64,000 bases of DNA from Shewanella canadensis (GCF_003966225.1 NZ_RXNU01000006.1:248001-312000); one strand, 5' to 3'; shown: positions 27,024-37,349, counted from the stretch's first letter. Notes: a model not told the origin generated them from the letters alone. Made by a program: numbers and translations.

Positions 27024-28177
27024 GCGGGGTGAGTGGGTACCAGCACCTGACCTAAATAAAGCTGCAATAATCCGTCTAGCTTCTGAATATTAACGCCGGT
27101 GATCTGCTGTATCTTCTCTAGCCTATATCTTAAGGTGTTTCTATGGATGAATAGGGTATTAGCGCAGAGTTGCTGATCGCCAAAGTGTTGTAAGTAGACT
27201 GATAATGTCTTATTCAGTTGACCATTTTTATCGGCACTGAGTAAGGCTTGATAAGGTGTTGTCAACTCCTGGCCACGCCAATCACCTTTTAGGCCGGAGA
27301 GCAGGACTAACAGTGAGAAATCGTCATAAAGATACTTATTTTCACTCGGACGTAGCAGCTTGCCTGCATCGAGTGTCTCTTTGGCCGTTTGGTAGGAGCG
27401 GCTGATATCGGCCGCATTGGGGAAGAAGTGACCTAAGGCAATTTTAAGTCTGACATTCATCTCTTTTGGAATGCGCGTCAGTAACTTATCGATACGAAGG
27501 CTCTCCAGCTCGGGATCCCACTGTTTACCATCGAGAAAGGCGGGCTTTAAAATGACTAACTCTGTCATCGAAGTCATGGCCACTAAGTTTCCGCGTGAAG
27601 GATTTTCCAATAGATTAAGCACTTTCTTGAGTATTGAGTTTGCAGAGGTTTGCTCCGTATCTCCCTGCACTTGAATAACGGCGGCTACACGTGGCTCAGT
27701 CAGATCGATTCCGAGTTGAGCCGCCCAGTCCAGAAGATGAGTGCTAAAACCATTTTCAGATTTGATCAGTTGAAAAATAAACTCCTCTTTCTGTCGATAT
27801 TGCCACAGTGCCAACTCTAATGAGTTAGCCTGTTCGACAATCAGTTCGGCAGTCATTTTAAGGAGTTCACCATAACTGCGCAGGCATTCAGGTTCTCCGG
27901 TTATACCGATAACACCAATGATCTCCCCCTTATAATGTAATGGGAGGTTAATACCTGCTTTGACGCCGTGTAAGTCTGACGCGGTGGCTGCCGTGATCTC
28001 GACGGTACGATTTTGGCTGATGGCGAGCAGGGCGCCCTCATGGGTTGCCCCTATTCTGAGGGGATCACCCGAGCCTAAAATAATGCCGTGGTGGTTCATG
28101 ACATTGATATTATGGGCTATTATTTTCATCGTACGAGCGACGATTTGCTGTGCCAAACTTGAGTCAAGAAAGTACAA
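27020..28177 (-). CDS. cdaR: CdaR/SdaR-type sugar-diacid-responsive transcription regulator
   Basis: 385 residues. An N-terminal diacid recognition domain (about 1-135, with MNHHGIILGSGDPLRIGATHEGA) is followed by a degenerate GGDEF-like middle and a C-terminal PucR-type helix-turn-helix (NTLFIHRNTLRYRLEKI near 345). The start is TTG at 28177, supported by GGGAG eight bases upstream. The family activates glycerate, glucarate or galactarate catabolic genes; none are adjacent, so its targets are elsewhere. Convergent with the phosphohexomutase gene. Confidence 0.87.
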   Translation of the reverse strand: MYFLDSSLAQQIVARTMKIIAHNINVMNHHGIILGSGDPLRIGATHEGALLAISQNRTVEITAATASDLHGVKAGINLPLHYKGEIIGVIGITGEPECLRSYGELLKMTAELIVEQANSLELALWQYRQKEEFIFQLIKSENGFSTHLLDWAAQLGIDLTEPRVAAVIQVQGDTEQTSANSILKKVLNLLENPSRGNLVAMTSMTELVILKPAFLDGKQWDPELESLRIDKLLTRIPKEMNVRLKIALGHFFPNAADISRSYQTAKETLDAGKLLRPSENKYLYDDFSLLVLLSGLKGDWRGQELTTPYQALLSADKNGQLNKTLSVYLQHFGDQQLCANTLFIHRNTLRYRLEKIQQITGVNIQKLDGLLQLYLGQVLVPTHPA

Positions 28178-28251
28178 GATGAAGATCTCCCATAAATTTT
28201 GTCAGCTTAAGGCATTTTTTTGTTGAGGGCCATCTTCAGTTTCGGGCACCG

Positions 28252-29025
28252 CTATTCTGAGTATTGTTTTATTGACCAACTCGATGGTGAGTCCGGATTT
28301 GCAACAAGTACGTTCAGGTGATTAGTCTCGAGGTGAGAGATTGATGTTTGAACGAGATAGTTTGCGGTGTTGCTGAAGCTGGGTTGTGTACCTGCTGGGA
28401 TCACTATGATAGAGGTTTCAGCTAAGCTAGCGTCATAGACATGCACACTTGAGGTTTGAGTGAAACTCAGATTCAGTGCTAGCGCTTTCTTGGTATCGAC
28501 ATCGTAGATGTCAACGTCGCCAGGGGCGAGTGCATTGGCATGGGTAAAGCGATAGCTATGCTGCACCCCGTCTAGTTTATTGACCCTACGCAATGTTTTC
28601 TTCTCTAAACTGGGGCTCTTACCCATTGCGAGAAGGAAAAAATTCGGTTGCGATGAGTTAAACTCCATGGTTATTGTCGATAACACAGATTGGTTATTAT
28701 ATGAATCCTTGACGGTGAAAGTTAGGTTAGCTTTAGGTAAGCCTTCCCAGCCAAAGCTTGATGTACTTCCCTTCAGGAGGTAGTTGAGATTTGATGCTAT
28801 TTCAACTTCATCTATGCCTGTATTTTTATAAAACAGGTCAATTTTACTGTTTAGTCGAGCAGATTCGGTCGCCGAAATTAAGTTTATTACGTCGGCTCGA
28901 AATTCATGTTTACTGGATTGTTCTGTCGGCGTGGTATTTTCAGCGTTTGCACCTCCTCCACCACAAGCCGTTAGTATTGAAGCGATAAGAAATACGAGAA
29001 AAGTATTACAAAGAGGTGAGGTCAC
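28252..29025 (-). CDS. unknown lipoprotein
   Basis: 257 residues. Signal peptide with lipobox ILTAC, then GGGGANAE. The rest is beta-rich and low in charge. A pattern HANALAPGDVDIYDVDT resembles the start of DUF4397-type domains, but the match is weak. Surface or periplasmic lipoprotein of unknown role; not in an evident operon. Confidence 0.65.
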   Translation of the reverse strand: MTSPLCNTFLVFLIASILTACGGGGANAENTTPTEQSSKHEFRADVINLISATESARLNSKIDLFYKNTGIDEVEIASNLNYLLKGSTSSFGWEGLPKANLTFTVKDSYNNQSVLSTITMEFNSSQPNFFLLAMGKSPSLEKKTLRRVNKLDGVQHSYRFTHANALAPGDVDIYDVDTKKALALNLSFTQTSSVHVYDASLAETSIIVIPAGTQPSFSNTANYLVQTSISHLETNHLNVLVANPDSPSSWSIKQYSE

Positions 29026-29203
29026 GATATAGGTTCCATCTATAGTTGATCCGGTTTAGCGTTATTTTATCCCTGTTATCTTGCTGATATCAACCGATGG
29101 TGCAGTAAAGTAACTGCATTGTCGCAGTTTGTGCTAAAAGGATGTCGACACCTGATAGTTACAAGGTATCAAGCGGTGTTATTCCGTCTCTTAGCATCAT
29201 AAC

Positions 29204-30184
29204 TCACTTTTTATTCAGTTTATTCTGATACATATAATCGTCTGCAATTTTGAGTAGATCTTCTAATTCCGTTTTTTCGTCAGGGTTTATCACCGCATAT
29301 CCATAGGAGTACTTGATCTCCGGTTGCAGGTGTTGCTGTGTTAACAGGTCGTTCATTCTATGGGTAAACAGATTTACACAGCTCTCACTCTCGGCATGGA
29401 TCAACACGATAAACTCATCTCCTCCCCACCTGGCAACGAGATCGCAGCTCCGGCTATTTTTCTTGAGTGTTTTGGCAAACGTTTTAAGCATGATGTCGCC
29501 GATGTCATGACCAAAGGTGTCATTGGCATGCTTGAAATCATCGAGATCGAAGTAAAGTAAGATGAGTTTCCGGTTCAGTCGATGAGCCAGCTCCTGTGTG
29601 CTTCGCAGCAGATCGCTAAAACCACGACGATTGAAAACTTGTGTTAGTGGATCCGTATAGCTCAGAGTGAGTAGTTGATTCTCCTTGTAAAGGTGACGTA
29701 GATCGCTATCTACCACCTCTTTTATTACTCCAAGGGCATTGATGTAGGTTTGAGGGTAATTGGTCACTTTAGTGTCTAATACGCAAAGTGTGCCAAACAC
29801 ACTACCATCGGGCCAGGAGATGGGGAGTCCAAGGTAAGAGACATAATTATCTTCTGTGTATTCAGGGTTATCACTCCATTGTGGATCTAGCTTAGCGTCC
29901 CGGACGTACAGTTTGGAGTGATTTTTAACCACTTGATGACAATAGATATTACTGTTTAAATTGCTGCTACCTGGCTGATAATGGGTCTCAGGTTTTTCTG
30001 AGGCAATAATGACTTCAATTCCCTTCAGATTCGCTTGATTAATAAATGTTGCAGGAGCATTAAACATGTCAGCGACTGTATTGACTAAGCGCTGCCAACG
30101 CTGCCAGTCGATCTCCTCTATCTCAAGATTCAAAATAGAGGAGTAAGGATAAGGAGGAAGTGTCTTACCGGGCAATTCGCTCAC
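29204..30184 (-). CDS. GAF-GGDEF diguanylate cyclase
   Basis: 326 residues without TM segments. A GAF domain (about 20-155) is followed by a GGDEF domain starting with YTDPLTQVFNRRGF. The active-site loop RWGGDEF is intact (about 250), and an RSCD I-site lies five residues before it, so the enzyme should make c-di-GMP and be product-inhibited. The ligand of the GAF domain is unknown. The GAF part (CHQVVKNHSKLYVRDA, YLGLPISWPDGSVFGTLCVLD) is of the phytochrome-related small-molecule type common in this arrangement. Confidence 0.92.
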   Translation of the reverse strand: MSELPGKTLPPYPYSSILNLEIEEIDWQRWQRLVNTVADMFNAPATFINQANLKGIEVIIASEKPETHYQPGSSNLNSNIYCHQVVKNHSKLYVRDAKLDPQWSDNPEYTEDNYVSYLGLPISWPDGSVFGTLCVLDTKVTNYPQTYINALGVIKEVVDSDLRHLYKENQLLTLSYTDPLTQVFNRRGFSDLLRSTQELAHRLNRKLILLYFDLDDFKHANDTFGHDIGDIMLKTFAKTLKKNSRSCDLVARWGGDEFIVLIHAESESCVNLFTHRMNDLLTQQHLQPEIKYSYGYAVINPDEKTELEDLLKIADDYMYQNKLNKK

Positions 30185-30339
30185 AAAGTGGCCTTATCTT
30201 ATTAGTTGGTATGCTTAAGTTTAGCCAACTACGAACTTTTTGTGAGTAATTGCGAAATTTTAAGTGACTTTACCTGCTCTAGCTTGAAGACTTTAACTGC
30301 TCCGGCTTGAATAAGAGACTACGCGTTGATATTTCAGAG

Positions 30340-30984
30340 CTAACTTATGATGCTCTTAACTCTGAGTTTGAGCTGAGGAAGGATCTCTGTTTCAAATTCC
30401 GGGTGCCGTTTAAGCCAGATGTTATTTCGAGGGCTCGGGTGGGGCAGGACGATTTGTGATGGCCAGTACAGCTTCCAGTTTGCCACAGCAGATGTGACTG
30501 ATATCTTGGAGGATTTTTTTGAGCCCTTGTCAGAATCGGGGAGACCATTACCGAGATGATAGTCGATAGCGTACTGCCCAAGGATCACGGTTAGCTCGAC
30601 TTTATCTAAGTGCTTAAGTATCGCTTGTCGCCAACTCTTGGCACAGATGGGCATCGGAGGCTTGTCGCCGGATTTTTTTTCGTGTCGAATGATATTGCCC
30701 GGGAAACAAAATCCCATAGGCAAAATGGCAAATAAGTTTGGGTCGTAAAATTGCGAACTCGTCACACCAAGCCACTCTCTAAGTCTATTACCGCTCATAT
30801 CCTGAAACGGCATGCCTTGCTCATGGGCCTTCAATCCGGGTGCTTGGCCTGCGATAAGAATTTTTGCATTGGCACCGATTTGAATGATTGGTTTTGGCGA
30901 ACTGGGAAGCTCTGCCTGGCAAATTCGACAGGCAGAGATCTGATGGATTAAAGCATCGATCGTATCGCGATTACTTAACGCCAT
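30340..30984 (-). CDS. uracil-DNA glycosylase-superfamily protein
   Basis: 214 residues. Motif 1 GQAPGLKAHEQGMPFQD and SGNRLREWLG resemble the UDG family 4/5 active-site loop. Motif 2 is represented by LPHPSPRNNIWLKRHPEFE. The paired cysteines CRIC at about 19-22 recall the iron-sulfur ligands of family 4, but I cannot place all four ligands. DNA-repair function is inferred. It is convergent with nothing and appears to be alone. Confidence 0.72.
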   Translation of the reverse strand: MALSNRDTIDALIHQISACRICQAELPSSPKPIIQIGANAKILIAGQAPGLKAHEQGMPFQDMSGNRLREWLGVTSSQFYDPNLFAILPMGFCFPGNIIRHEKKSGDKPPMPICAKSWRQAILKHLDKVELTVILGQYAIDYHLGNGLPDSDKGSKKSSKISVTSAVANWKLYWPSQIVLPHPSPRNNIWLKRHPEFETEILPQLKLRVKSIIS

Positions 30985-31027
30985 TATTCATCGTTATTAT
31001 TTAAGAATAGTATTGTCACTATAGCGA

Positions 31028-31618
31028 CTATGAGGTAAACATCTGTAGGGTTTTATATAGCCAATAAGCCATCAATGGGTAGCCGATGATTAAGGCTGAA
31101 AATGAGATGATACGGGCCTTGGTATCGGGTTGGCTCTGCAGCGCCACATGAGCAACCAAGGCTGCAAACAGTGCCACCGGAGGGATAAGGTAGGCAATGG
31201 CGAGAAACAGGAAGGCGCCAAGGGATAAAATCATCGGGCCGTATGGGCTCGGAGCTCGTCCATTAAGGGTGAGTTGAAGTGGAAGCAGGGCCAGGGCAAT
31301 GGCTACGATAATCAGGCCTATATTGAAGGCTATATCGGCAAAGCCTCTGTGATCCATCACGGTAAGGGCTAATGCGATTAATGGAATAATGAGTGAGCAG
31401 AGGGTATGGATTTTACTGAAGCGCTGACTCTGATATTTACCGGCGAAAAAGAACAGGGCATTCAATATCAAGTTCAATAATGTAAAGCCACCTAAGACTA
31501 AGATGATAAATGCCGTTGCCGTCGAGCCCGCAGCACTAAAAGCGAAGGCGGGGGTGGGGAGCAGTAGTAACAGTATGCCGCTTAGAGAGACTGACTTAGT
31601 GTTCGTTATTGAGCTCAT
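31028..31618 (-). CDS. unknown integral membrane protein
   Basis: About 196 residues from the ATG at 31618; a longer frame to 31690 adds a hydrophilic extension. The start shows a signal-like segment (LSGILLLLLPTPAFAFSAAG), then five to six TM helices with short loops. No family recognised. Confidence 0.55.
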   Translation of the reverse strand: MSSITNTKSVSLSGILLLLLPTPAFAFSAAGSTATAFIILVLGGFTLLNLILNALFFFAGKYQSQRFSKIHTLCSLIIPLIALALTVMDHRGFADIAFNIGLIIVAIALALLPLQLTLNGRAPSPYGPMILSLGAFLFLAIAYLIPPVALFAALVAHVALQSQPDTKARIISFSALIIGYPLMAYWLYKTLQMFTS

Positions 31619-31892
31619 CACTTTACAAAAAATTGAGACTGATTTTGCTAGTTTTGTGTCTGTAATGGCAAGATTAAACAGTGAAGGCATGGGATCTCAT
31701 GAAGCTATGAAAAAGTTGCATTACGATCCACTAAAGTGAACCACAATTCAAGCCAAATTCGAGACTGGAGACAGATTTAAGTGATAGTTCAGATCCAGTT
31801 CAAGGTTTGTAAGTGAGCGCTTTTAAGTTGAGTAAAACCCCCTCGCGGTTTTAGGATATGAGTTTGAAGGCTAACATTCAGGTCAAAATAAA

Positions 31893-31928
31893 AAGGCCAG
31901 CTCCATATTAATGGAATCTGGCCTTCCT
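31893..31928 (-). terminator. terminator of mtrCAB
   Basis: AAGGCCAG and CTGGCCTT arms with an inner CTCCAT/ATGGAA pair, just beyond the mtrB stop, followed on the minus strand by a run of T (TTTTTATTTT). A strong intrinsic terminator. Confidence 0.8.
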
Positions 31929-31941
31929 TATAGCTTATAGC

Positions 31942-34053
31942 TTACAGTCTATAACTCATGCTCAACATAATAAGATGTGCTGTGTAGTCGTGGCTGTTAG
32001 AACCAAAGCTGACTACGTTCCAGATACCATCTGGTGCTATCTCATTTGCTGCATCATTATCTTGGTACTTCTCCATCTTATAATCTAATCTCAAAGCCAT
32101 TTTTGGTGTGGCTTGATATTGACCATAGATGTTGACGTTATGAGCTTTAGCATAGTAATCCCCATAATCACCTGTAATACCTTGAGTGACTTGAGTGTTA
32201 CTGTCTGAATCAGAGTAAGTGTAGTCAACGCCTAAACGTAACTTCTTCTCCATCAGATTGTTATAGCTAAACCCGGCACCGATAACATCGACCTGATCTT
32301 CGACTGTGCCAGTCCAGTTTGGCTCGGCAAAGTTGCTGCTGCCTGCTTGGTCTGAGTCGATGTTCTGACGGTTATAAAAGGCCGTCACAGTCATATCATC
32401 GTTGAGCAAGTAACTGACACTGGCATCGTAACTCAAATCTTTCGATTCGGTCAGACCGATTTGAGTGTCGTTGTAGTCATCAATCGCGTAACGAGTACCA
32501 AAGTCTAATGTAAGCGTATCGATTGGGCTGTGAGTCACACGAGCTTCAATCATAGTACGCTTACGGTCGGCCATATTGTACTTACGTAACAGGTCGTTAG
32601 ACTCTGATGAGGTCCACTCAGATGCCTGATAGTCAGAACCATCACGCTCGCCATAACTACCTTTGATCCACATATCCCAGTTTTCAAACGCGCTTAGACG
32701 GAATTTACTCCAAAGCGTATGTTCGTTAGTGGTTTCGCGATCTTGGTAACTGCGGTCATCGGTACGGTAATCGTAGCCGGCTTCGAGTTTCATTCCACGA
32801 GTAATACGATAATCGACACCTAACTTAGCGCGTTGGGTGGTGATATCGTAAGGCGTGTTATAAGCCGCTTGACCATTGACCTCGTCGATACTGATCTGAG
32901 TCCACTGCTCAACATTGGTCTTGTTATCACGATCTGTGTAGTCATAACTCGCATTAAGGCGAACACTACGATTAATACGTGAGATTAACTTGAGGTTAAC
33001 CCCAGTCATATCGACACGACCATCGAGAGATTCCGCCGGTGCTTGATAACCATAACCGGAAGTCACAAACTCTTGATCTTGAGTCATCTGACCGTAGTGG
33101 ACGCGACCGCTCATGATCGTCTTGTCGGCGGTCACTTGTCCCATCAATGAAACCGTATGAGATTCATTATCCGGATCGAGTGACATATAACCGCGTGTCG
33201 CCGCACCAAAGGTTGGGTTAAACGCGTTATCGAAGCCTAATTGACTATATTCATTTTTGAAGATAGAGCCATTGTAGTTAATGGCTGTAAACCAGTTGTC
33301 GCCAGCGAAGCGAACACCTGCTTCAATGGTATCAGTGGTGTAATCAACCGGCTCGGCAAGCATCATCGACTGATTAAAGAAGCTCCCAGATGTTTGCTTA
33401 AGGCCCGATTTATCTTCACGTTGATAGTTGACGTAGGTGCTCCATAACTCTTCACCTTGGTACTCGATGCCCATCCCGGTACGCTTACGCTTGAGCGATA
33501 GCTCTGTTGGGTTCAAGCTGGAGTAGAGCTGGCTCATATCTTGGCTGGAACCTGCAGTTTGCCAGTTACCGGGCAGGGTGAGGTCATCTCCACCGACGCC
33601 TTGATATGGAGTCATCGCACTGTCAGTCTTGTAGGTCGCAATTTGACGGTAGTTCAGGTTCAAGTTGTATTGACCTGTCTTACCAGCATTGATATCTAAG
33701 CGGCCATTTTCCATGCCAAGATTATCGGCTTCGATGCTGGCTCGGTAACCACCTTTGCCTGCATAGGTAAGATCGGCGTCGACCTTGCCTGCAAACTCAT
33801 CTTCGGCGGCAAAGGCGTTTGCCGAACGAATGTCGTCACTGTCGTTGTAACCCACGCCGACACCGACGGTGCCTGCAAAGCCTGTTTCAACTTCACAACG
33901 TTTACAGACCCATTTCTCGAACTTAACCTTAGTTGTGTTCGCATTTTGAAGGCCGTAGCCTTCGGCTGCAACAGCAGTACTAGTCATTAATGTTCCGGCT
34001 ACACCTGCGTTAGCAAGTAGAGCGAGGGTGACTAAATTTAATTTGAATTTCAT
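31942..34053 (-). CDS. mtrB: MtrB, outer-membrane beta-barrel of the Mtr conduit
   Basis: 703 residues, close to MR-1 MtrB (697). Signal peptide to about residue 30. The N-terminal CKRC (50-53) is the conserved CXXC of MtrB/PioB-type porins. The rest is alternating beta strands, ending in a hydrophobic/aromatic strand (YTAHLIMLSMSYRL). It sheathes MtrA and holds MtrC. It is preceded by AGGAGACGAG and lies 15 bp after mtrA. Confidence 0.95.
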   Translation of the reverse strand: MKFKLNLVTLALLANAGVAGTLMTSTAVAAEGYGLQNANTTKVKFEKWVCKRCEVETGFAGTVGVGVGYNDSDDIRSANAFAAEDEFAGKVDADLTYAGKGGYRASIEADNLGMENGRLDINAGKTGQYNLNLNYRQIATYKTDSAMTPYQGVGGDDLTLPGNWQTAGSSQDMSQLYSSLNPTELSLKRKRTGMGIEYQGEELWSTYVNYQREDKSGLKQTSGSFFNQSMMLAEPVDYTTDTIEAGVRFAGDNWFTAINYNGSIFKNEYSQLGFDNAFNPTFGAATRGYMSLDPDNESHTVSLMGQVTADKTIMSGRVHYGQMTQDQEFVTSGYGYQAPAESLDGRVDMTGVNLKLISRINRSVRLNASYDYTDRDNKTNVEQWTQISIDEVNGQAAYNTPYDITTQRAKLGVDYRITRGMKLEAGYDYRTDDRSYQDRETTNEHTLWSKFRLSAFENWDMWIKGSYGERDGSDYQASEWTSSESNDLLRKYNMADRKRTMIEARVTHSPIDTLTLDFGTRYAIDDYNDTQIGLTESKDLSYDASVSYLLNDDMTVTAFYNRQNIDSDQAGSSNFAEPNWTGTVEDQVDVIGAGFSYNNLMEKKLRLGVDYTYSDSDSNTQVTQGITGDYGDYYAKAHNVNIYGQYQATPKMALRLDYKMEKYQDNDAANEIAPDGIWNVVSFGSNSHDYTAHLIMLSMSYRL

Positions 34054-34068
34054 CTTCTCGTCTCCTGA

Positions 34069-35070
34069 TTAACGCTGGAACAGCTTGCCAGATGGATGGT
34101 TAGAACCATGGATCTTGCTGTGACAATTTAAGCAACTGTTGCCACCAGTGAAGGCATTATCACCGACACTTGAACCTTGACCTGTGTTACCAAAGTTGGC
34201 TCTGCTTGCATGGCCATCGCTGGCGTGACACTGCTGACAAAGTTGTGGAGCACGAGTCTTGAGCATGGCTTCATTAACCGAGCCGTGTGGGTTATGACAC
34301 GTCACACAATCTTCAGTTACGGGTGCATGCTCCCACAGCTTTGGGCCACGTTTCTCGGCGTGACATGAATAACATGTCTCGTTGACGCTTGGTTTAACCA
34401 GGTCAGAATCGGCTAGCGTACCGTGTGGATTATGACAATCGCTACACACCATTTGAGCCCATTTCATTGGGTGGCTGGAGCGCTTGTTCATGTCCGCTTT
34501 TTGCTTGGTATGACAGCTGGTACAGACTTCCATCTCTGTGTTTTTAGAAAGCACTGGATCTTTGTCAGTATGAACGGAGTGACAAGATGCACAGGCAACG
34601 TCGGCATTGTCATGGTGTCCACCATTCCACGCCATACGCTTGTCATCCTGGTGACAGCTCATGCAGACACTGTTTTGCTTCTCGGCAGACAGAGTCGAGT
34701 CAGGACCGAAGGCGATCATCGGTTCCTTACCACCCTTGTTATGCTTACCCAACGGACCGTGACACGCTTCGCATTGGAGGCCTGCCATCGGGCTTTTGCT
34801 CGAATCAATTGAGCCGTGAACACCTTTGAAGATATCCATGACTTTTTCTGATTTCTTGTGACACATTAAGCAAGAGTCTGCACCTTTAGATGAGTATTTA
34901 CCTTCGGCAAATTTTTGGTCTAAAGTCGCTTCAACTTCATCAGGTGTCATCTTAGCGTCCCACTTAGAGGCTGTTGCAGTCGATGCAAAGCCGAGTGAGA
35001 GTACCGCTGAAATCATAAGTGCTGGCAATACTGCCATCGAGAGTGTTTTAAATTTGTTTGTGATTTTCAT
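34069..35070 (-). CDS. mtrA: MtrA, periplasmic decaheme cytochrome
   Basis: 333 residues from the ATG at 35070 (AGGAAG ahead), the same length as MR-1 MtrA. A start at 35118 is in frame but has no signal-like sequence. Signal peptide ends near AxA. Ten CXXCH motifs counted. Repeated [16 protein letters not shown] and [10 protein letters not shown] segments are typical. It takes electrons from periplasmic carriers and passes them through MtrB to MtrC. Confidence 0.96.
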   Translation of the reverse strand: MKITNKFKTLSMAVLPALMISAVLSLGFASTATASKWDAKMTPDEVEATLDQKFAEGKYSSKGADSCLMCHKKSEKVMDIFKGVHGSIDSSKSPMAGLQCEACHGPLGKHNKGGKEPMIAFGPDSTLSAEKQNSVCMSCHQDDKRMAWNGGHHDNADVACASCHSVHTDKDPVLSKNTEMEVCTSCHTKQKADMNKRSSHPMKWAQMVCSDCHNPHGTLADSDLVKPSVNETCYSCHAEKRGPKLWEHAPVTEDCVTCHNPHGSVNEAMLKTRAPQLCQQCHASDGHASRANFGNTGQGSSVGDNAFTGGNSCLNCHSKIHGSNHPSGKLFQR

Positions 35071-35149
35071 ATTAGACTTCCTAATTTGCACAAATAAGAG
35101 AGAAAACGGGGGAGTCAACTCCCCCTCTTTTCAATAAACCTTTGGCAAA

Positions 35150-37132
35150 TTACATCTTCACCTGAGTGTGATCGCTGATGGCAGGGTTATGACAGAAGAA
35201 ACAAGTTTCAAGCTGTGCTGCATCGTTCGCAGCTTCATAAGAACCATCGATAATCGCACCTTGACCAACAGCGTGAAGCTTAGTGCTGTCTGACGTATGA
35301 CAAGAAGTACAGGTTGCGGCAATAGGCGTGGTGTATCCTGCAGGCGTTGCCAGTGCACCTTTAACTTTGAACGCGTCAAGGTTAAAGTCATTGTGACACT
35401 GAGCACAGTCTTTGATGATACCTTGCTCACCGTGAACCACGTGCAGTTTCATCTCGAATGCGCCTTTGTTACCGCCGCTCATGTATGTACCGTCTGGTGT
35501 GTGACAAGCCACACAGCCATCGACACCCACAGTCATCTGACCGTTAACTTCGCGACCAAGTTGCTCAGTCATGATGAAGCCGGCGTGATAACCTTTATGA
35601 AGCTCAAACGTTTCACCGTGACAGCTTTCACAAGTGGCGAAGTTCACCGAATCGATATGACGAGTACTAGGCGCTTCACCAGAAAGTGTGCCATGTGCCA
35701 GTTCAGCTTTCATACTGGTGGTCGCAACGCCTTCTGCACAGTTGATGAGTTCAGCACCATCACTACATACTTCCAGACCGATAAAGCTAAATGCAGTGTC
35801 TGTATCTGTGCCCGCAGCACCGAAAGGTAGGACACCTGTATTGATAACCAGGTTACCATCGGCGATTTCAGCATTGTTGGCTAGTGCGCCACTTTGGACA
35901 AGATCCAGTGCGACTTTGTGCTCACCATTTCCAGGACTTGGGTTATAACCCATGATTGGGAAGTTAGGGCCAACGTTTGTGATGCTCTCTACTCGCTTAA
36001 TCTTTGGCAGCAAGTTAGTGGCATCCAGTACATTACCGGCACTATCGGTAAAGCTGATGGTCAGATTGGCACTCTTATCATCCTGAACCGCTGTAAGCGT
36101 TGCATTCATGCCAATTTGATCGATAACGGCTTTCTTCTGGAGCGCGTCTTGTGTGTGAAGCTCTTCGGTCCAACTAGCGTTGTGACACGCAACACAGTTG
36201 CTGTTGTCAGCCTGTTGTGAGTGACCCTTGCCTGCTTCGAAGTCGATGTTAACGTGACAGCTGGTACAAGTTTCCATGGTTGGAACGCGAGTCCAGTTAC
36301 CCCATTCAGTCAAACCTTCTGTGCCATCTTCTGGCGCAACGTGACAGTTTGTACAGTCATTTTGAACGATATGCTGAGCCGTCACTGCATCTTTAGTGAA
36401 CTCGCCGGTATCTCTGTCGGCTTTGTAGCCTTTGGCAGAGTTATGGACGTTGTGAACTAGGTGGTTCCACTCAATTTCTGGCTTGCCACGCTCTTCAGCG
36501 TATTCTTTCGTATGACAAGTCGCACAAGTCTCTTGTGTCATGTAGCTGTGATAAATTTTCTCGCCTTCGGCATGACAGGCATTACAGCTAGCGGTTGAGA
36601 CGATATCCTTGGTGTATGTGGCTTCATAGCCTTCACCACTGAAATCTTCTGCGATCTCGGCTTGAGGAACCGGTGTGACGCCGTCTAACAGTGTTGAAGC
36701 TTTGGCAATCACATTATAGCGTTGGGTTAATGCTGAGTTGTATCCTTCAACTTCGATGTCGAAGGTGTAACTGCCATCTTGGTTATCGATGAAAGTTTTT
36801 TGTGAGCCGATAACCTGCCACTGTGCATTATCGCCTGCACCGGTTGAGCCTTGTGGAAGTAGCTGGGCAACTTTTTTAACTTCAAAGTCTTTCAGACCAA
36901 CTACGGGAAGATCTTCTTCGTTTGTGGCGAAGACTTCGATGCTAGGCATGCCATCGACATAGGTGACCTTAGTCACGTCTAAGTTTAACGTATTGATATA
37001 TTCGGCAACCGGACCGCCAGGCTTGCCGTTATTGCCATCATCACCATCACTGCCACCACAACCTGTTAAGGCCATAGAGACGGCGCTTGCTGCCAGAAGC
37101 AGCGCAAATTTATTATTTTTTACGTTCATCAT
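35150..37132 (-). CDS. mtrC: MtrC, outer-membrane decaheme lipoprotein
   Basis: 660 residues from the ATG at 37132 (GGGA five bases ahead); a longer frame reaching 37201 would run into the Fur box and is rejected. Lipobox MALTGC, then a glycine-rich linker GGSDGDDGNNGKPGGP. Ten CXXCH motifs in two pentaheme groups, separated and preceded by beta domains. A CX8C disulfide motif (CSDGAELINC) lies in the second beta domain, as known for MtrC/MtrF. It is the cell-surface terminal reductase of the MtrCAB conduit. MR-1 MtrC is 671 residues. Confidence 0.93.
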   Translation of the reverse strand: MMNVKNNKFALLLAASAVSMALTGCGGSDGDDGNNGKPGGPVAEYINTLNLDVTKVTYVDGMPSIEVFATNEEDLPVVGLKDFEVKKVAQLLPQGSTGAGDNAQWQVIGSQKTFIDNQDGSYTFDIEVEGYNSALTQRYNVIAKASTLLDGVTPVPQAEIAEDFSGEGYEATYTKDIVSTASCNACHAEGEKIYHSYMTQETCATCHTKEYAEERGKPEIEWNHLVHNVHNSAKGYKADRDTGEFTKDAVTAQHIVQNDCTNCHVAPEDGTEGLTEWGNWTRVPTMETCTSCHVNIDFEAGKGHSQQADNSNCVACHNASWTEELHTQDALQKKAVIDQIGMNATLTAVQDDKSANLTISFTDSAGNVLDATNLLPKIKRVESITNVGPNFPIMGYNPSPGNGEHKVALDLVQSGALANNAEIADGNLVINTGVLPFGAAGTDTDTAFSFIGLEVCSDGAELINCAEGVATTSMKAELAHGTLSGEAPSTRHIDSVNFATCESCHGETFELHKGYHAGFIMTEQLGREVNGQMTVGVDGCVACHTPDGTYMSGGNKGAFEMKLHVVHGEQGIIKDCAQCHNDFNLDAFKVKGALATPAGYTTPIAATCTSCHTSDSTKLHAVGQGAIIDGSYEAANDAAQLETCFFCHNPAISDHTQVKM

Positions 37133-37179
37133 TTTTTCCCTGCATAGGTTTGACATTGGCTTAAGTGCTGGTTGCAAGA

Positions 37180-37194
37180 TGATAGTGATTCTCA
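37180..37194 (-). promoter_or_regulatory. Fur box upstream of mtrC
   Basis: Reverse complement TGAGAATCACTATCA matches the 7-1-7 Fur core (TGATAATNATTATCA) at 12 of 14 defined positions. It lies 48 bp upstream of the mtrC start. Confidence 0.65.
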
Positions 37195-37304
37195 TTTGCA
37201 TTTTTTCATTATAAATGTGCTACTTAGGTCAATGCTGGAAATAAAATTCCCCAATGAAAGGCTAACGTAATAGGGGCTGAAAATCTGCAAATCAGCTCTT
37301 AATG

Positions 37305-37320
37305 TGTGACCTAGATCAGC
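37305..37320 (-). promoter_or_regulatory. CRP-like site upstream of mtrC
   Basis: TGTGACCTAGATCAGC: a perfect left half TGTGA, N6, then TCA, resembling the CRP consensus TGTGATCTAGATCACA at 13 of 16 positions. CRP is known to be needed for mtr/omc expression in Shewanella oneidensis, so the site is plausible. Confidence 0.55.
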
Positions 37321-37339
37321 CTATTTATAAAGGGGTATA

Positions 37340-37349
37340 GGGGGGGGGG
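37340..37349. repeat. G10 homopolymer in the mtrC upstream region
   Basis: Ten consecutive G residues lie 208 bp upstream of mtrC, between the CRP-like site and the omcA1 terminator. No other comparable homopolymer was seen in the window. Confidence 0.9.

Noticed and set aside
37133..37201. Longer N-terminus for MtrC
   Set aside because: It adds a stretch ahead of the lipoprotein signal and overlaps the Fur box; the start at 37132 has a ribosome site and a proper signal peptide.
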